In this document: one piece after another, positions 49,001-63,800 of the stretch
How the letters are laid out: each line of letters starts with the position of its first letter
Numbering within the stretch: position 1 is the stretch's first letter
Origin: Strix aluco
Lineage: Eukaryota > Chordata > Aves > Strigiformes > Strigidae
Length of the DNA: 64,000 nt
Reading direction: 5' to 3'
Assembly (NCBI RefSeq): GCF_031877795.1
Contig: NC_133933.1
Span: forward strand, 8,120,632 to 8,184,631
Translations under genes and position numbers: made by a program
The notes under the pieces: model-generated
What the model was told of the DNA's origin: nothing
What the model saw: only the letters and a program-made list of their open reading frames with translations
Databases searched by the model: none

Positions 49001-52000
49001 AACTTGACATTAAGTTTCCCAGCAGGACTTGTACCTTACAAAGTCAGTCAATATTTACACTTATTCCATGACTGCTGTTCTATTTCTTTAAGTAGATTCC
49101 ACCCCCCCACCCCCCCCATTTGAAAATAAATTATGGATTTCTTAAGGATCCTGAAAAGAATCACTCTTACAAGGTGAAACTGCAACTGAGAAACACCAAA
49201 CACTGGAGTAGATTTTACTCTAAGATAAAAAGACAAAGGTCAGAGTACAAGGTAGGTAATTAGAATTCAAGTCTTGGAAACAAGAATTACTTGATTTCAC
49301 TCCAGTTCCAATAATCACTCTTATAAACTGATCCAGAACATTTTAACCAAAGCTAGATACCTAGATATATAGCTTGAATTTCAGAATTGCTAAGTAGCTA
49401 TCCGCTTTACTTGAAAGAAGAAGGGACATTAGAGCTGTAAGAATCAGAAAAATCTCAGACAATTCTGAAAAGGGAAAAATTGTCTCTTGTTATTTAAATC
49501 ATTTCCTAATATTAAAGATCCTTAAAAAATTAGTTACTTTTCAAATAAAGTTTAGAAAAACAAGTGCCAAGTAAAACCTTACCAAAACATTTTTAAGCAC
49601 ATTTAGCAGAAATGAAATATTTACACACAAAAAGTTAACTGGATGTTTGGGCTGATTAATTTGTTTGCTCTAGTAGCTGGAAATTTTGTAACAGAAAATC
49701 TTCTACAAAAAAACCTTTTTTGGTCTAAAGAGCTATTTCTCCATAAGTAGTATTTCATAACTAAGATTGTATATAACTAATGTTATAGACTACTTACCTC
49801 TATACCATGCCTGCAAAATTACTATGGCACTCAGACATAAGACTGGTAAACATCAAGTGTGATGTTCTTTTTCCTTCTAAGTATTGCTTTCTAACAAATT
49901 GAAGGGTTAAAATAATAATTTGGCCCTCTAAAGTTCTCTTGGCCTCAACCCTTTCCTTATTCCAAATTAGCAGAAAATAAATGGTAGGGTATGATCCTTA
50001 CTAAGCTACATATCTACTTAACCCTGAACATTAATGAGTACCAGATCTTTTATCCCAATATGGTTCCTTTTTGTGCTACTCTTGCATAGGAGGCATACCA
50101 CAATTTTAACTAAAGGAAAGGGGATGTGACTGGAGAGTTCAACTGCAGTCTCCAGAGGGCATGATTTAACTCCTGCCTGGCAAAGCAACCACGGGAAAAC
50201 AGAACAGTTATCGGAACTTTTCTGCTTCAATTAGACTGCTGTTTAAGTGTGAAACTTGAACTTGGGCAACTACAGAGCCTCCAGCTTAGGAGCAAAGTCA
50301 ATACATAGATTTTGAAGCTCACTTTTCTGGAACATGAAACACTCACATGATGGTTGGACATCATTACAACATGTACGAAGCTTAACAGAAGCATTGAATC
50401 CTTTTAAAAGTTTTATGATCCAGAATGGCTTTATTTATTTGACCTGCCTGGTAAAAGAGAATATTTACAACGTTCTATGTGATACACTGCCATTTCCAAG
50501 TAATATGCATCAGTGAAATATCAATGGAGACAAAAGTGTTCTTACTTTTCATAGCTTGAGTACAACAATTAAATAAGAGCAGGAGCCTGCAAAAGTGCCT
50601 GCACTGAAGTAGAAGTGCGAGTAACTAAAAATTAAACTTCTCTACAAAGATACCTAATATTTAAGGAAAAGGATTTAAAAAGCATAGGGGTGTCTTCTCA
50701 TATTGATCATACTGAAGCAGAGGAACCAAAATTGATCCCTTTTTGGTAATTTAGTTCCTCCCTGATACACGAGTATTGGAATTATTCCAAGTTGCTTTTA
50801 ATCATGTCTATAATGGGAAATAATACTAAACCAAAAATAGATCAGCAAAAGTAACTGACAGTAGAAAAAAGGGCCAAGTCCAGTTGTGATAAAAGGTTTC
50901 AGATCCCATCAGGTTCACTGGGATTTGAGAGTACACAAACCACACTGAGTCAGGCCATACCTCTATTATATCTCCAATTCTAACACTGTTCTGTGAACTT
51001 TTGCACCTGTATTTGCAACACACCAGAAAGCTAGCACAATCATCCCCCCAAATACCAGTTGCCTCAGCTTTTCAGGAACTGAAAACTGGGGGGAAAAAAA
51101 TCTGTCCATAGTATCAGAAATAAAGAAGTTTGGCTTCCTGTGCACTAATATTCCATATTTGATTGGTCTTCAGAAAGTTGAGACCTCCAGTTGAAGTTTT
51201 TTTATACAAGTGGGACAATAAGGTGCTGGTCCTCTATGGATTTTTAGCGTTTTACAAAAATTAGGTTTATATAATCTTCTCTCCTGTTAGGATAATAGAA
51301 AAATCTTTCTCCTCTCCTCTGTGGCCTGTTTTGAGACAGGGAACTTAGTATTTTGGAGAATTTTGCTTATCAAATGCAGCTGATCATCACTGCATACACC
51401 TTGTTCCTTAAAGGTAGCTAAAAGAGGCTTCTCAAAATGCCAGTGTCAGTAATACTCCCCTTGGCCAGTTTTGGTTTGGTTTTGGGGTTTTCTTTTTAAA
51501 GCTCAAATAGTTATTGGCATTCACAACAGCAAAGATGCATCTATCTACAAATCTTAAAACAAAAAGGGGTGTGTGGGTGTGGATGTCTAATCCAGATCAG
51601 TTACAGCCATAATGTAAGCTCCATCGCAGCTCACTGCTAGCATACCTTAACCCTCATCTGGGAGGACCACATTTAGGCTTTATTTCCATTCCCTGGAAGA
51701 GCAGCAGGAACTCAAAAGTTCCACCAACAGTCTTTTTTTCATCAGCAGTGCCAGAAATGTAATGTGCACAGTTCTTTTAGGAGGCTACCAGATCACTCAG
51801 GCTGGCTAATAGATGAAAACCTTGCACAGTACTAACACCACATATGGAGAGCTGCAGACTCCAGTTTTCTTACATCTATGTTCTTTTTTAAACAGTACTC
51901 AGAACACGCACAAGATGTTTTTATTAGAGCTGCAGTCAAGGACACATCAGCTATAACGAAACAGTAAAATTTAACTGCTGCCAACAACATTCTGCTTTGC

Positions 52001-55000
52001 TCTACAGTCAGTTTGAGCTTCTGCCCAACATCCACTTGCTATCAGGCTCCCAGAGAGTGACACTAAGCTGCTTCATCAAGAGTCTTAAAGTTTATTTTGC
52101 TTTGACTGCAACTCTTCACTATGCGGTTGCGCAGTAGTAAACATGACCTTAACATCGAGTGGAAGTTTGGCAACAACTTGATAGCAAATGTAATCTACAA
52201 CAGCCACAGAAGTTAACCAAGCCAAAAGCAGAGTTACAGCTCTTAAAAACTCAGACTATAAATGGCTATAAAAGATCGCATTTCATGCTGCAGTTTGCTA
52301 GCGTGATTAACTGTAGTGCTGTGTTACACCTGCAAATCATTTATCTTTTTGCAAATACTGCAGAAGTAATGTAGATGCCCCAGTACCTGACTGTCTTCAA
52401 ATCAGGTAACAGTACAGGAAGAGGAATAAATCAGTGGTACTGCTCAAAACATGCATTGTTAAACAAGTGTGCGTGTCTCCATGGGATCAGGACCTTGGAT
52501 GGTGAAGTGATGATCTAAAGTGCGCTGGAAAATAAAATGGCACCATAATTGTAAAGGCTCAAAATGAAGGCCTGGTTAATGTAGCAGATAAAAAATAAAA
52601 GCCTTCATCAAGTTTTTAGGATAGGTGTTTTAATAGCTGAGTCTGTAAAGTTTTGTAGTTATAAAACACATTCTATTGCAGTGTTTTGTAAGACAGAGGG
52701 AGCAGCTGAAAAAGGAGTAAGTCTGAGATTTATTTACAAATAGGCTACAGAAATAGCCCTTGCTGCTGCTAAAAAGAAAGCTGAAGTAAAAAGATGAGGC
52801 TTCTCTGAAAGCAATTGTCTAGGTACAGATAAAAAGAAGATAAATCTGAAACTAAAGAGCTGTAGTAAGTTTATTGTTACAGAGCTCCTGAAGTGAACAT
52901 TCTGATAAAATACTGCAGCTGCTTTTCAGAGGTCAGCATATGGGAAGACACATCGTATTTCCAAACTTTTAGCATTTTCCATTCTCAGAACTGCACTTCA
53001 CTATAGGCAGTAGATATACTTGGCTCTGGAATATACTGCTAAAGTCACAAAAACACTTCAAAATTAATACGGGTTAGATCATTTCCTCACTTAAACTGGC
53101 TTAACTCCCAACCCAATACCTGTTTTTCAACAATTTCAGCTACAGCATAGTCAGGCCCTAAACAAGTAGCTTCAGCAGCAGCTTTGTAATCAGCTTAATT
53201 TGTAGCTGTCTCTCCCCACACCTACCACAATCACACATGCTTGACCCTACTCCATGCATCAGTAGTGTTCAGCCAGATCAGAAGGACGATTTTGTGTACA
53301 CTAATTTTTGGGGTTCTTTTTCAGTCACATTGTCTCCCTGATTCTGCCATACTTGCAGCCACAGGGATACAAAGAGTGTCACGAGGGAGAGGTCAAGAAG
53401 GTGCAGCAGGGACTAGCCATGTCTCAACCAAATCTGAAACTGCACTTTCATACAGAAGTTCAGGCCTTGGCTCACTACAGTATTTGCAACCCTGCTCAGC
53501 AAAGCACACTGATTTGAGGCCTCAGTTACTATGGTGATGAACATGGAATAAATGTTTATGTATAATTAGATAAAATCTCCCTTTGAGAAAGCAGTTGTCC
53601 TTCTCACAGGCAGCTACTCAGTTTTTTAACTAAACGGATGTAAAAAGAAGTATTAAAATTTTAAAGCTTAACGATCACTGTTATTCATTAGTAAGTTAAT
53701 GATTTTTTAAAATTCTTGCCATAGGTTTAAATTAAGAACATGAAAAACTAGTCAATGAGAATCCTATCTCTTCTGAAAACTTAACTGCTAAACTCCCTAG
53801 AGATGGAAGCTAATGCTTGGTTTTACACATTTTAGGTTTTTGCTTAAGAAAAACAGGAATGATTAATAAAACTATCTCAATGTTTAACAAAGCTTAAGAA
53901 ATACTTATTGAATAAAAAAATTAATGTATGAGTCCTCTTCTTCTATGCAATCACTAAACTAAATCACCCCACTTGTAAAAAATAAGCAGTATTTCCTAAC
54001 TCTAAGCTTACTGTAAAAGCAGTAAGGCGATATAAAGAATTAGTAAGGTAATATAAAGATATAATTTAGTTGAAATGCTTCGTTCATAAACTCATGAGTG
54101 GCTTACTTCCTTTTTCAAAAGATTATGAATCAGTAATTACAGCAGAACCATCTGTCACAAAGATGAATATTCTGCTCAGGGTTTTGGGGAACCCTTTGCC
54201 ACAACATTTACATATAACTTAGACTCTTTTTTTTGATTAAGAAAATCCAGTCCTAAAATGTGATCACTAGTCATACTCCCTAGCATCTAAAATTGCTTTA
54301 AGGAATACTAAATTCAGAGTAGACAAGATGATTTCCTAGGATCAATGACTATAAAAAACTAATCACAAAAAACTTAGCCAAATACTGAATTCCTCCCTGA
54401 AGAAAAACAAATAATTGGCAAAATGCAGCAGAAACATTGCCAGCTGATGAGTTGCCTCATTCTTTCCACTATGATGCCATCTGTTGCCAGCTCTTCCCTG
54501 TCCACATGCACTATACTCCCTCCAACTCTCAGCCTGACCCAGATCCAGCCCTGGTCTCAAGTCTCATGATGAAATCCAGCTTTACCCACCCGATGTGTGT
54601 CAGTAGCTACACCTGTAGTTGGAGGTGGTGCTTTGGTGACGGTGGGCAAGTAAATCAGCTTCTACTCCCAGCCACTTATTACAGCTCTTTCACTGAAATT
54701 TTTCTCCCTTCTCTCCAGTCTGCCAACATAACTGTATATTTGATCCCCAGCCCAACTGTCAGAGTAATTAAATCTAGAAAAACTTCAACTACGCAAAGTG
54801 TCGAAGCTAAGAGGGATAACATTTTAAGTACTGGGCTAGGAAGTAGCCACATGCAGGTTTGTGCAAGTAGATCATATGTGGGAAGCTTCCAGTAAGAAGG
54901 GCAAAACCAACAGTGTATACTCTTCTTTTTGTGCAGCACAGCAGGAGCCAGTGTACACACCTGGCATCTATCCATAAAAGAACAGTGAGATCTTAACCCT

Positions 55001-56100
55001 AATAAAATCATTGAATAACATCTAGTTATCCTTTACATTTAGGCTGTAAATTCCTCCAATACAAAGACTTTCTTCTGTGCCTTGCACACATTGTTGCTAC
55101 ACAAGAGATAATAGGAAGCTGTACAGCTGATCATGAAGCAGCAGAGTGTAATTTTGACTTGCTCTAAGAATAGGCCAAACGCCTTCCTCCAGTTCGCATG
55201 CAAATTTATTACTGAAGATAATGCAGGTATTGGAGGGAAGAAACTAGGCTTAGAATATGAATGTCTCTTCAGGGGCCATCCAAATCAAAAACAGATCTCA
55301 AACACCAAGGTTTACAGATTTAGCATCTTCTATTAAAGGATTTTGAAGTGACAAACATTTATATATTTACAGAAGTGATCTTTGTTTCAACTGAGTATTA
55401 GCTATAGCTGCAGGGAGCAGCGTGTTATTGCAAAAGGCAGTAACTAGATAATTAGGTCAAACTAAATCTCCTTTTATCCTTAAAAACCATGTGTTACTAT
55501 TAATTCACAAAACATTTACATTTACAAAATAATCCGTAGCAAGGGACCAGACATCCCCAAACACTGACACTAGAGCTATCAGTTGTAAATTGTTTATTGT
55601 ACAGCTAAGCAATCTAAGTGGATTTTCTCATTAATACTTTAATATTTTGAGTTGTTTTCAAACTTTTATGGTACACAGCCTTAGAGATCCTGTTTTATTT
55701 TAAACATGAAACAGTAAAGAATTTAGTTGAGTATCTTAAAAAGCTGGATTCATCATTACTTTTGACTGTAATACTGGAACAAAGGAAATACACAGCTTAA
55801 GATTTTTCTCCCTTTTAATACCTGAAATTTTATTAGTGAGCTATTCTGTTTATGTTTTTTACGCAGACTTTTGGTAGTAAAAATCCTCTATTTAACAGAG
55901 GTTCACAGAGGTGTGAACAGAGTACTAGTGGAGGTGTTCCCAAAGTGACAGCCAGCAAAGCTAGAAAATTTGTCTTAGACTTTAGTGTTAACGCTTATCC
56001 ACCTCGCAGATGTTAAAGCAATTTATTTCTTAATAGTTGTAGCAAAGAATCACTGTGGTCCTGATCAAGGTTTGGCATCCCCAACTCCACAGGAAACTTC
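37016..56100. other. Long gene-empty stretch, AT-rich
   Basis: About 19 kb without a recognisable coding exon on either strand, without a CpG island and without a recognised transposon. Open frames reach 152 codons (54437-54895) but none shows a known motif. Homopolymer and simple-sequence runs are scattered through it: C-runs at about 42403-42411 and 49101-49118, a (CAG)n run near 41968-41983, and A-rich runs at about 46989-47037, 47584-47610 and 48434-48449. It could be intergenic or belong to a long intron or non-coding transcript. Confidence 0.65.
46989..47037. repeat. A-rich low-complexity run with C interruptions
   Basis: About 50 bases of A-runs broken by C-runs of growing length. It is simple sequence with no coding meaning, although an open frame runs through it. 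Confidence 0.85.
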
Positions 56101-56657
56101 ATAGAATCACAGAATGGTTTGGGTTGGAAGGGACCTTAAAGATTGTCTAGTCCAACCCCCCTGCCACGGGCAGGGACACCTTCCACTAGCCCAGGTCGTC
56201 CAAAGCCCCGTCCAATCTGTCCTTGAACCCTGCCAGGGAAGGGACAGCCACAGCTTCTCTGGGCAACCTGTGCCAGTGCCTCACCACCCTCACAGGGAAG
56301 AATTGCTTCCCAATATCTAATCTAAATCTACTCTCTTTCAGTTTAAAAATATGACCCCTCAATCCTATCCCTACACTGCCTGACAAAGCTTTCCTGTACG
56401 CCCCCCATCTCTCCTGTTTCCTCCCCAGCTTTCCTGTAGCCCCCTTTAAGTACTGGGAGGCTGCTATAAGGTCTGCCCAGAGCCTTCTCTTCTCCAGGAT
56501 GAACAACCCCAACTCTCTCAGCCTGTCCTCACAGGGGAGGTGCTCCAGCCCCCCGATCATCTTCCTGGCCTCCTCTGGACCCACTCAAGTAAGTCCATGT
56601 CCTTCTTATGTTGGGGGCCCCCCAGAGCTGAACACAGTACTTTAGGTGGGGTCTCAA
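56101..56657 (-). mobile_element. CR1 LINE 3' fragment, minus strand
   Basis: About 555 bases of a CR1 retrotransposon in reverse orientation. On the plus strand it begins with the reverse of the CR1 3' end (ATAGAATCACAGAATGGTTT) and continues through the familiar GGTTGGAAGGGACCTTAAAG and CCCTGCCACGGGCAGGGACA stretch. The minus-strand frame retains DRLRELGLFILEKRRLWADL and HWHRLPREAVAVPSLAGFKD from the end of the reverse-transcriptase ORF. It is 5'-truncated and not functional. It is better conserved than the copy at 7.8 kb and probably younger. Confidence 0.95.
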
Positions 56658-59600
56658 TTTAGTACTGAAGTGCTTAGTAATCCCATAAAACAGAACAGAA
56701 ACCGCAGGGTGTAGGCTAAACCTTACGCAGATAAGAACATCTGGACCTGCTCTGTGGTCTTCATCACCATAGAGGCAGGCAAGAGCACATTACTACAGGT
56801 TAGGACGCATTTGACCAAGGTGTGGTTCCTGAACAGGACTACACACTGCTAATGGGGATGTTAAGGATACTGGAGAGCCTATATGTTAGCTCTAAAGGAG
56901 TGGGCAACAGGGGCTGCCCACAGCAACAGCCTTTCCTTGGTCTGCTCAGGGATTCAGCACACTTCCAGCTCAATCTCATAGCTCAGTGGAACCAGACAAT
57001 CCCTGGGAAACTATTTTCATCTCTTAACTGGAAGTTATCTGCAGAGTTACCCCCAACCCAATCTCTCTCAAAATATAATTATCCCAAAACTGTCATGAGA
57101 TACACAGAAGACGACTCAAAGCTGGTTACTCAGGAATAGAGATCTTGAGCAAATGCTTAAACTGGCTACTATGATGCCAAGAACTGAGTATTTTAAGCTT
57201 CCATTATGTTCCATAGCATACATCTACAGATGTATAAGTTCAGTCAGAATGAACACCCACATATTCAAAACAAAATAAATGTACATGTTCACTAACAAAT
57301 TAACCATTTGAGCAGTAAAATGTGCACTGAATGTTACTAAAATACCAATAAACTAAATGACTTGGGACCAGGGAGGCGAGTTCTTCCTCAACAATTATAC
57401 AAACCAGATAGTTAATTGAACGCTGTACAAAGATATAGTCCCAAACCTGGAGCTACAGTACTGCAAGTTTGGTTTTGTTTTTTTTTTTTTTTAATTCTCA
57501 TATACTCTTCACATTAACATAAGTTGAAAGATGGCATAGTCCCTGGTTTAGTTATATTTTAGTTCAGTTCAAGAACTCACAAGAATCTAGTGCTTGACCC
57601 GCAGATCCCAAACACTTTAGAAGATTCTAGCTCTGACTGCTTATATGATGGATGTTTTTCATCTTAGTACCACAAGTTTTACTGGCTTAAGACATTCTCC
57701 ACTCTTTTTTAGCACCTTCAGGGGCCTTGATCAGCTAGCAGCATTTCCTCTTTAAAAAGCCCGTTTGCAGGGTCACTCAGACTTTGCAGGAACTGGGAGG
57801 CTCTGAAAGCAACGCAGCTCAGATCTGGGGAAGTTTTTTGTTTTATTTTTAAAACACTGCCTACTCCACGTAACTATTTCAAAGACTCTGACTTCCCAAG
57901 GTTTGCAACAAACGGTTTTCGGCTATATCCAAAGGTTTCTGAGTGTTGACAACCAGGTTATACTGGAAATTATTTCCCAGGAGAATTAATCTAAAATAGG
58001 CTCATTTATTGCACTCAGAACAGCAGTGCTTTAAAAAAAAACCAAACCTAACAGCCCACACAAGAAGGGCTGCAGGTTGTTCAATATAAAAGGTAAATCT
58101 CCATTTATGAATCTGAGAAAAAGAGGAAGCCTCCATACACACGGGACAAATTCTGTCACTGTACCAGATGTGGGTACATCTGACATGCTATCGATCAAGA
58201 CTGTCCTGGTCAGCAGAGGGAGAAATGGGCTCACTCCCAAGAGGATGACACATGTGCTTCTCCTTCTCCCTAACAGCAGTCCTTCTCTCTTCCCTGACCC
58301 TAAACTAAAGCCAGTACTAACTGCCACTGTATTTGATCATCAGAAGACTGGGTATGTATTCCCTGGTACTGAGGTACTTAGTCCCCTTCATTGCAGGGTC
58401 TGATTACAGGATGCAGACACAGGGAATGAAAGCTTTCAGTTCTTGCTACTGAAGTCTTGCTCAAAGTATCGCTAGAGCTGGAGAGTCCACATCCAGCAGG
58501 GCAAGACAGTATTGATGACCTGTGTTTATTCTTTGCCAAAAGAATATGCCAAAATCATATGCCATTCATATGCCAAAATCAGTAAGCAGCACATTGCCTC
58601 ACCATGCCACGAGGGTGTTTCTCAGAATGGTTTCTATTTGCAAGAGGGCCAGAACATAAACATTTCCCAGACATGTCCTACACTTTTAGCTCTGCTGGTT
58701 AGCAACAGGAAGGTAGCAAAATACTCCTGTGAGCACAAGTCAGCCAGAAAACTGCAAATTACGTTGACCAAAAAGCCACTACAGTGTTGTTTATTCTAGT
58801 CCAAAATTGGCAAGAGTTATAACAGGAAAAAGACACTGACTGCAACTACACTAAGAAGGTTTGTCAGAATGGCAGTACTGCCTCATCCACAGGCTGCTGT
58901 CACCTTGGGAAGAGGGAGTCCAGCAGAACTGTATACACCTCAGTAAATCTTCGTCCAGTTTCAATCCACGCAGCTGTAGCATTACTCAGAGGTAACATAC
59001 TTATTACAACACTAAAGTTTCCATTTTTTTTTTTTTAATACCAAGATTACATGCATTACAGAGCTCTCATGGCATTGTGAAGTACCTCTCCATTACAATT
59101 TTACCAGCTATCCCTAAGAAAGAAGAAAGAGTCACATAATAACTTCAGCTGAATGGCAAAAGATAAAGTTGAAAAAAATCATATTACTGTGGAAAAAACT
59201 TCAACACAAATAGTCTCATGTCATTAGTATTATCCTGATAATGAATAATCTGCACTGTTCTTTTTTGTGTGATACTGTTCTCTTAAACCGCTATTTGGTT
59301 ATTTTTGCATAAGCTCATGCACCCAAGACACAAAGTGTTCTGTTGAGTTCCCCACCCGCTGAAAGGCATTAGAATCACTACTGGTCTTATTCTTCCTGCC
59401 ACAGACAATGCTTATAGGAGTGGGTTTTCTGTAACTAGATTTCACACTGAGGACAGCCTGGAGTATCTCGTTGTATGATATATGCCGCTTAAACTAGGGA
59501 CAGCACATTTGAGATTATCAGCCAGTGGTAAAAATGTTTGGGCTGTAGTAAAATTCCAGTGGTAGCACTTCACAGTACAAAATCTGAAGTTATTTTCAGT

Positions 59601-60301
59601 GTGCGAAGCAGGCTGCAAAATAAAGCGCACAGTTTCCAGAGAGCAGAATTCTTCCCTATTGACAGAGGAATGAAAAATAGTACTGTATGACTAACCTAAA
59701 ATTTCATGGTATTTACTTAGGAACTTCACCTTTCATTATGTATACCTTTTCTCTGCTGGGAGATGGGGCGGGGGGAGGGTGCAGGGAGAGTCTGATATGA
59801 AAATATGAGCAAATGCCTTCATTCTGACTTTTGAAATCTCCTCTGGAAACTCTGCAGGTCCTTCCAGAAAGGAAAATCTCCATTTTTTCTTGTGGGAGAA
59901 TTCAACAACAGCATGATTGATCAGAATATCAGATTGATCCGAATATCAGAAGTTAATATTAAATCCACTGGAGTTATAAAGCCATTCCACACCAGAAAGT
60001 GGATGGTACTTTGCCAAACAGGTAGAAGGCAGAAGCATCATGACTTACAGCGTACCACGGTAACAAGCTGCACCCCATCCCTGGCAAGCGCCCCTTTTAA
60101 TTAGGCAGTCTCTTGCAACATGAACACCCAAAGACTTAAATCACACAAAATCTCAGAATAGCACAGATTAACAGCAAATCCAGCTAAATTTTAACTCCTG
60201 TAAGGGATTCTTTAATCTCTGTGCAAGGCAAGAGCTGCCAGCAGCTGTAATGACTCTGCACAAAGAAAGTTGCAGCCTTTTAACTACTCTTTCTCTAAGG
60301 A

Positions 60302-60349
60302 AAGCTAAATCTTTTTATTTAGCTAAATCAGGAAGCTAAATCTTTTTAT
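60302..60349. repeat. 31-bp tandem duplication
   Basis: AAGCTAAATCTTTTTAT occurs at 60302-60318 and 60333-60349, with a partial AGCTAAATC copy between them. Local duplication of unique sequence. Confidence 0.85.
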
Positions 60350-60847
60350 GATTCCTTAGGTGACCATACTGTGCCAGAAGTGTGAAGACCAGGCATTCAG
60401 TGGCAGTCTATCCCTTCTGGCATCAGGATGAAAGGATAAAACCTAAAGTGTCCAAACACTTTGGATTCAGGACCTGAACCTGTTTTATGGCAGCAAAACA
60501 CAGAACCCCCATCCAGCAGCATGAGAGTAACTCCACTCTTCTACTGAACACAGCAAAGCAGGACAAAATCTTTGCCCACCACCAAAGAGCTGAGACAATT
60601 TTCTAGTCCTGTGCTGCAGATCCAGAATATCTGAAGACTACCAGGGTAAGAAAAAGGCAGTATCCAATGATCCAAACACTGAGAGACAGGCACAGTTGAT
60701 AACTAGGTGCTTTGCTCCTCAAGAAAAGAGCATCACCAAAACCAGTTTCACCACGTCTAAAGTAGTAAAATCTGTCACAGCTATAAAAATACAGGTAGTA
60801 TGAACACCAAATTAGTTCCTGGGAAGTTCTTAGATGCATGTCTGAAT

Positions 60848-60898
60848 TCCTGTGGCAAAAAAAAAAAAAAAAAAAAAAAAATCACATCCTGTGGCAAA
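60848..60898. repeat. Poly(A) tract flanked by 12-bp direct repeats
   Basis: TCCTGTGGCAAA occurs at 60848-60859 and again at 60887-60898. Between them is a run of 25 A (60857-60881) and the bases TCACA. This looks like a minimal insertion of poly(A) with a target-site duplication, or a 39-bp tandem duplication in which the A-run then expanded. Confidence 0.8.
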
Positions 60899-63800
60899 CA
60901 GACCTAGTTGGCCTATGGGGTTATACTCCCTCCTATTTCTCAAATTGAAACTACAAACACACAGTCCTCAATATACACTCCCAAGAAAATCTCTGCATGG
61001 AACAGAGGCACAGAGTGGAGATTCACACATACACAGTGCATACCTCAGCGCGGTCTCATCTCCTCAGCTGAGGCAGCCTGGAACATTTACATGAATACAT
61101 GTGATCATGCTGCATTATGTTTCTCTTGAAAGCTCTTAACAAGCTACTTATTTTTTCACACAGCTGACAGCCCTGTAAATGAAAACAGATTACATGAGCA
61201 CTGAGATCATGGCCATCAAAGCAATGGAAAAATGCACAGCTAAGATGGATGCGATTTACCATATCACACCACAGACAGCATTTGTTAATGCAATTATTCT
61301 TCTCTTCCATGATAACAAAAAGGGTTAATAGACACAGAACTTCACACTACATTCATTAAACTCCCCACAACACATACTCATATGGTCAAAGGTACTCCAC
61401 ATGACAACGGCATCTATGTTGATTAGTTTTGAGAGAGTCAGGTTACTTACTGGTATTCAAAATCTGTCCCCAATGCGAACTGTTTCGGGGATCAACAATC
61501 AAACAATTTCCCAGGTTTCTCTCTACCACAAGAAAAAAAACCCCACAACAAATTAAGACCTTTTGGCATTGCTTCAGTTCAGACTCTGTTGTTTCACTAT
61601 TAAACTATTGGTCTAGTTTGCTGCCTGAGTCATCACCTTCAGAATTTGTACTGGCCAGAACCTGAAACAGTCAGCCAACACATGACCAGTGATAAAACAC
61701 ATACCACCTTAAAATAATTCAAGTGATTGTTTCCACAAGATCGCTACATACATTAACAGCTCATTAATATCCTGTGCAGGCCAATCTCTACTGCCTAATC
61801 AGTTACTGGAGGAAGATAAGAACTTCACAAGTCAGACCTATACATGCATCTCTAGCAGAGTTAAACAAAAGCACTAAGCCTTTACAATGGTGGTAGACAA
61901 GCACATCAGTGAAAAAATGAAACTCTGTACTCCTGCTCGCAGCACTTACCTCCAGCTGTTGCAAGGTCTTTGAGCAGTCAGCCCACAGCTCTTATCAGAG
62001 TTCCCCAGAACAAATGTCTTCAGAAAAAAGCAGCCAATTACACCAACCGTAGCTACAGCTGGATGCCATCAAGAAATCTTATCAGCTGCTAGGCAAATAA
62101 GATCACTACATGAAATTATTATGCAAACAGCAGAGTCTCAAGAAAAATGTAACCTTTTAGTCTCAATCTTTCTTGCAAATTGTTTCCATATATTTGTTCT
62201 GCAGAGAGCTATCTGATATAGTGAAACAATTACAGGCACAGGGTCAGAGATACAGAAAGCATTTTTATCCCCAGTTTATCCTAGCCAGAACTGGCAGTAA
62301 GTCTTGGAAATCAGAAAACCACTCTTCATAACCTAGTTAAGAAAAAGAAAGTTTCATGCAGGGATTTTCAATCTGTGGCTTCAAATCCTTGGAGGCTGTT
62401 AATTACCACCAAGAGCTGAAAAGGGTACCCGAAGAAATAATCCTACTGTCAGGACATTTAATTCACAGCACCTTGGGCAGCATGATTCTCAGATGAGAGG
62501 CATTTATAACCACTGTTTCAGTAAATGCACATATGCTAGAGACAACTATACATCTGCACTTGCTCTAGCAGTTTGAAATCCAGCATCCTGCAGTGATGCA
62601 GAATGAACCAACGGGTGACCAAAAATCAGCTATTAACCTACAGCTTCACAAGGCTTCTGTGGCTCGTGCCTTTCTTCTGGTCTTAAGGAGAGTCCTGTTC
62701 CTCATTTTCTAGGTAAAGAGAGCAGTGTTCCTCTGCATTCCTAACCCTTTCATTTGCCCAGTTTTTTCAGCTGGGTCTCACTGCATCTGAAAAGTGTCAT
62801 CTCCCTCTCCTCCCAAACCTTGGCAATTTATACACGCTCTCACAAATATGTAAGAAAATAAGGGCAAACTCCCTTTGATTTGTTTCAACTGAAAAGACAG
62901 ATGTAGGTGTAAGAGAGATACAATGAGAGGCACTTTATCTTTCCAACCATTTGTCAGTTCTAGTCAGTATTGTATATTTAGATTTGCTTATTATTCTACC
63001 TGTTATTACAAATGAAACGAGATGAATAAATATGGTGCATTGGTTTTACAGATGTTAGAGTTCAGGACCTGCACTAACAGGGCAATCCAAACATGCTGAG
63101 AAAGGACAGTTTTAATTTCCATCTAAAAAGGCTTCCTTTTTTGCTGATAAAATACAGCTTCCCCACCCACTGTAGAAGAGAGCACTTTCTCTCAAAGCCA
63201 GTTCATAAAAGGTGGCTTTCCTTTTTTCCTTCTAGAACATTAGAGAAGAATAAGAGTTTACTTATTTGTATAAAACACTACTAGAGCCCATGAGAATACA
63301 CATATGCTTAAAAATCATGTATTTTCACGCTTTACTGCACCATCCCAAGAGTTTACCTGCTTTGCTGGGAAAAGCTGCTTACAGCCTGTTAAGGGTCAGG
63401 GCAGAAGATTATTTAATTATGTGGCAGCCCTCAACCTAGGTTAACAGAGAGGGAAATGCGCCGTATAAATTGCTTCCATCTACATTTGTGAGTAAGGGAT
63501 GTTTATGTGAAGACCAGCACAAGGCAAGACAAAGAAGGATATGCTTTGGGGATCAAAGACACGTGCCATATTAAAAAACACCAAAACTTAGAGACAAAGC
63601 ATCACAAATAGCACTTTAAAAGAAGCATGCTATGAAAATTACTGCAGCCAGAGTCCAGACACATAAGCAGGAGCACAGAAACTGTTTTCCAGACATTAGG
63701 TCAAGCACTGTGCAAGCCACATCATTAGGTTAATAACATTGAAGAACACAAACAGGTACAGAGTTTACATACCTGTTTATTTATCTGTAGCTAAACCACA

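Noticed and set aside
54437-54895. 152-codon plus-strand open frame
   Set aside because: No recognisable motif or exon signals. Judged a chance frame.
60852-61094. Lysine-rich open frame through the A-tract near 60.86 kb
   Set aside because: Translation of a homopolymer run, not coding.
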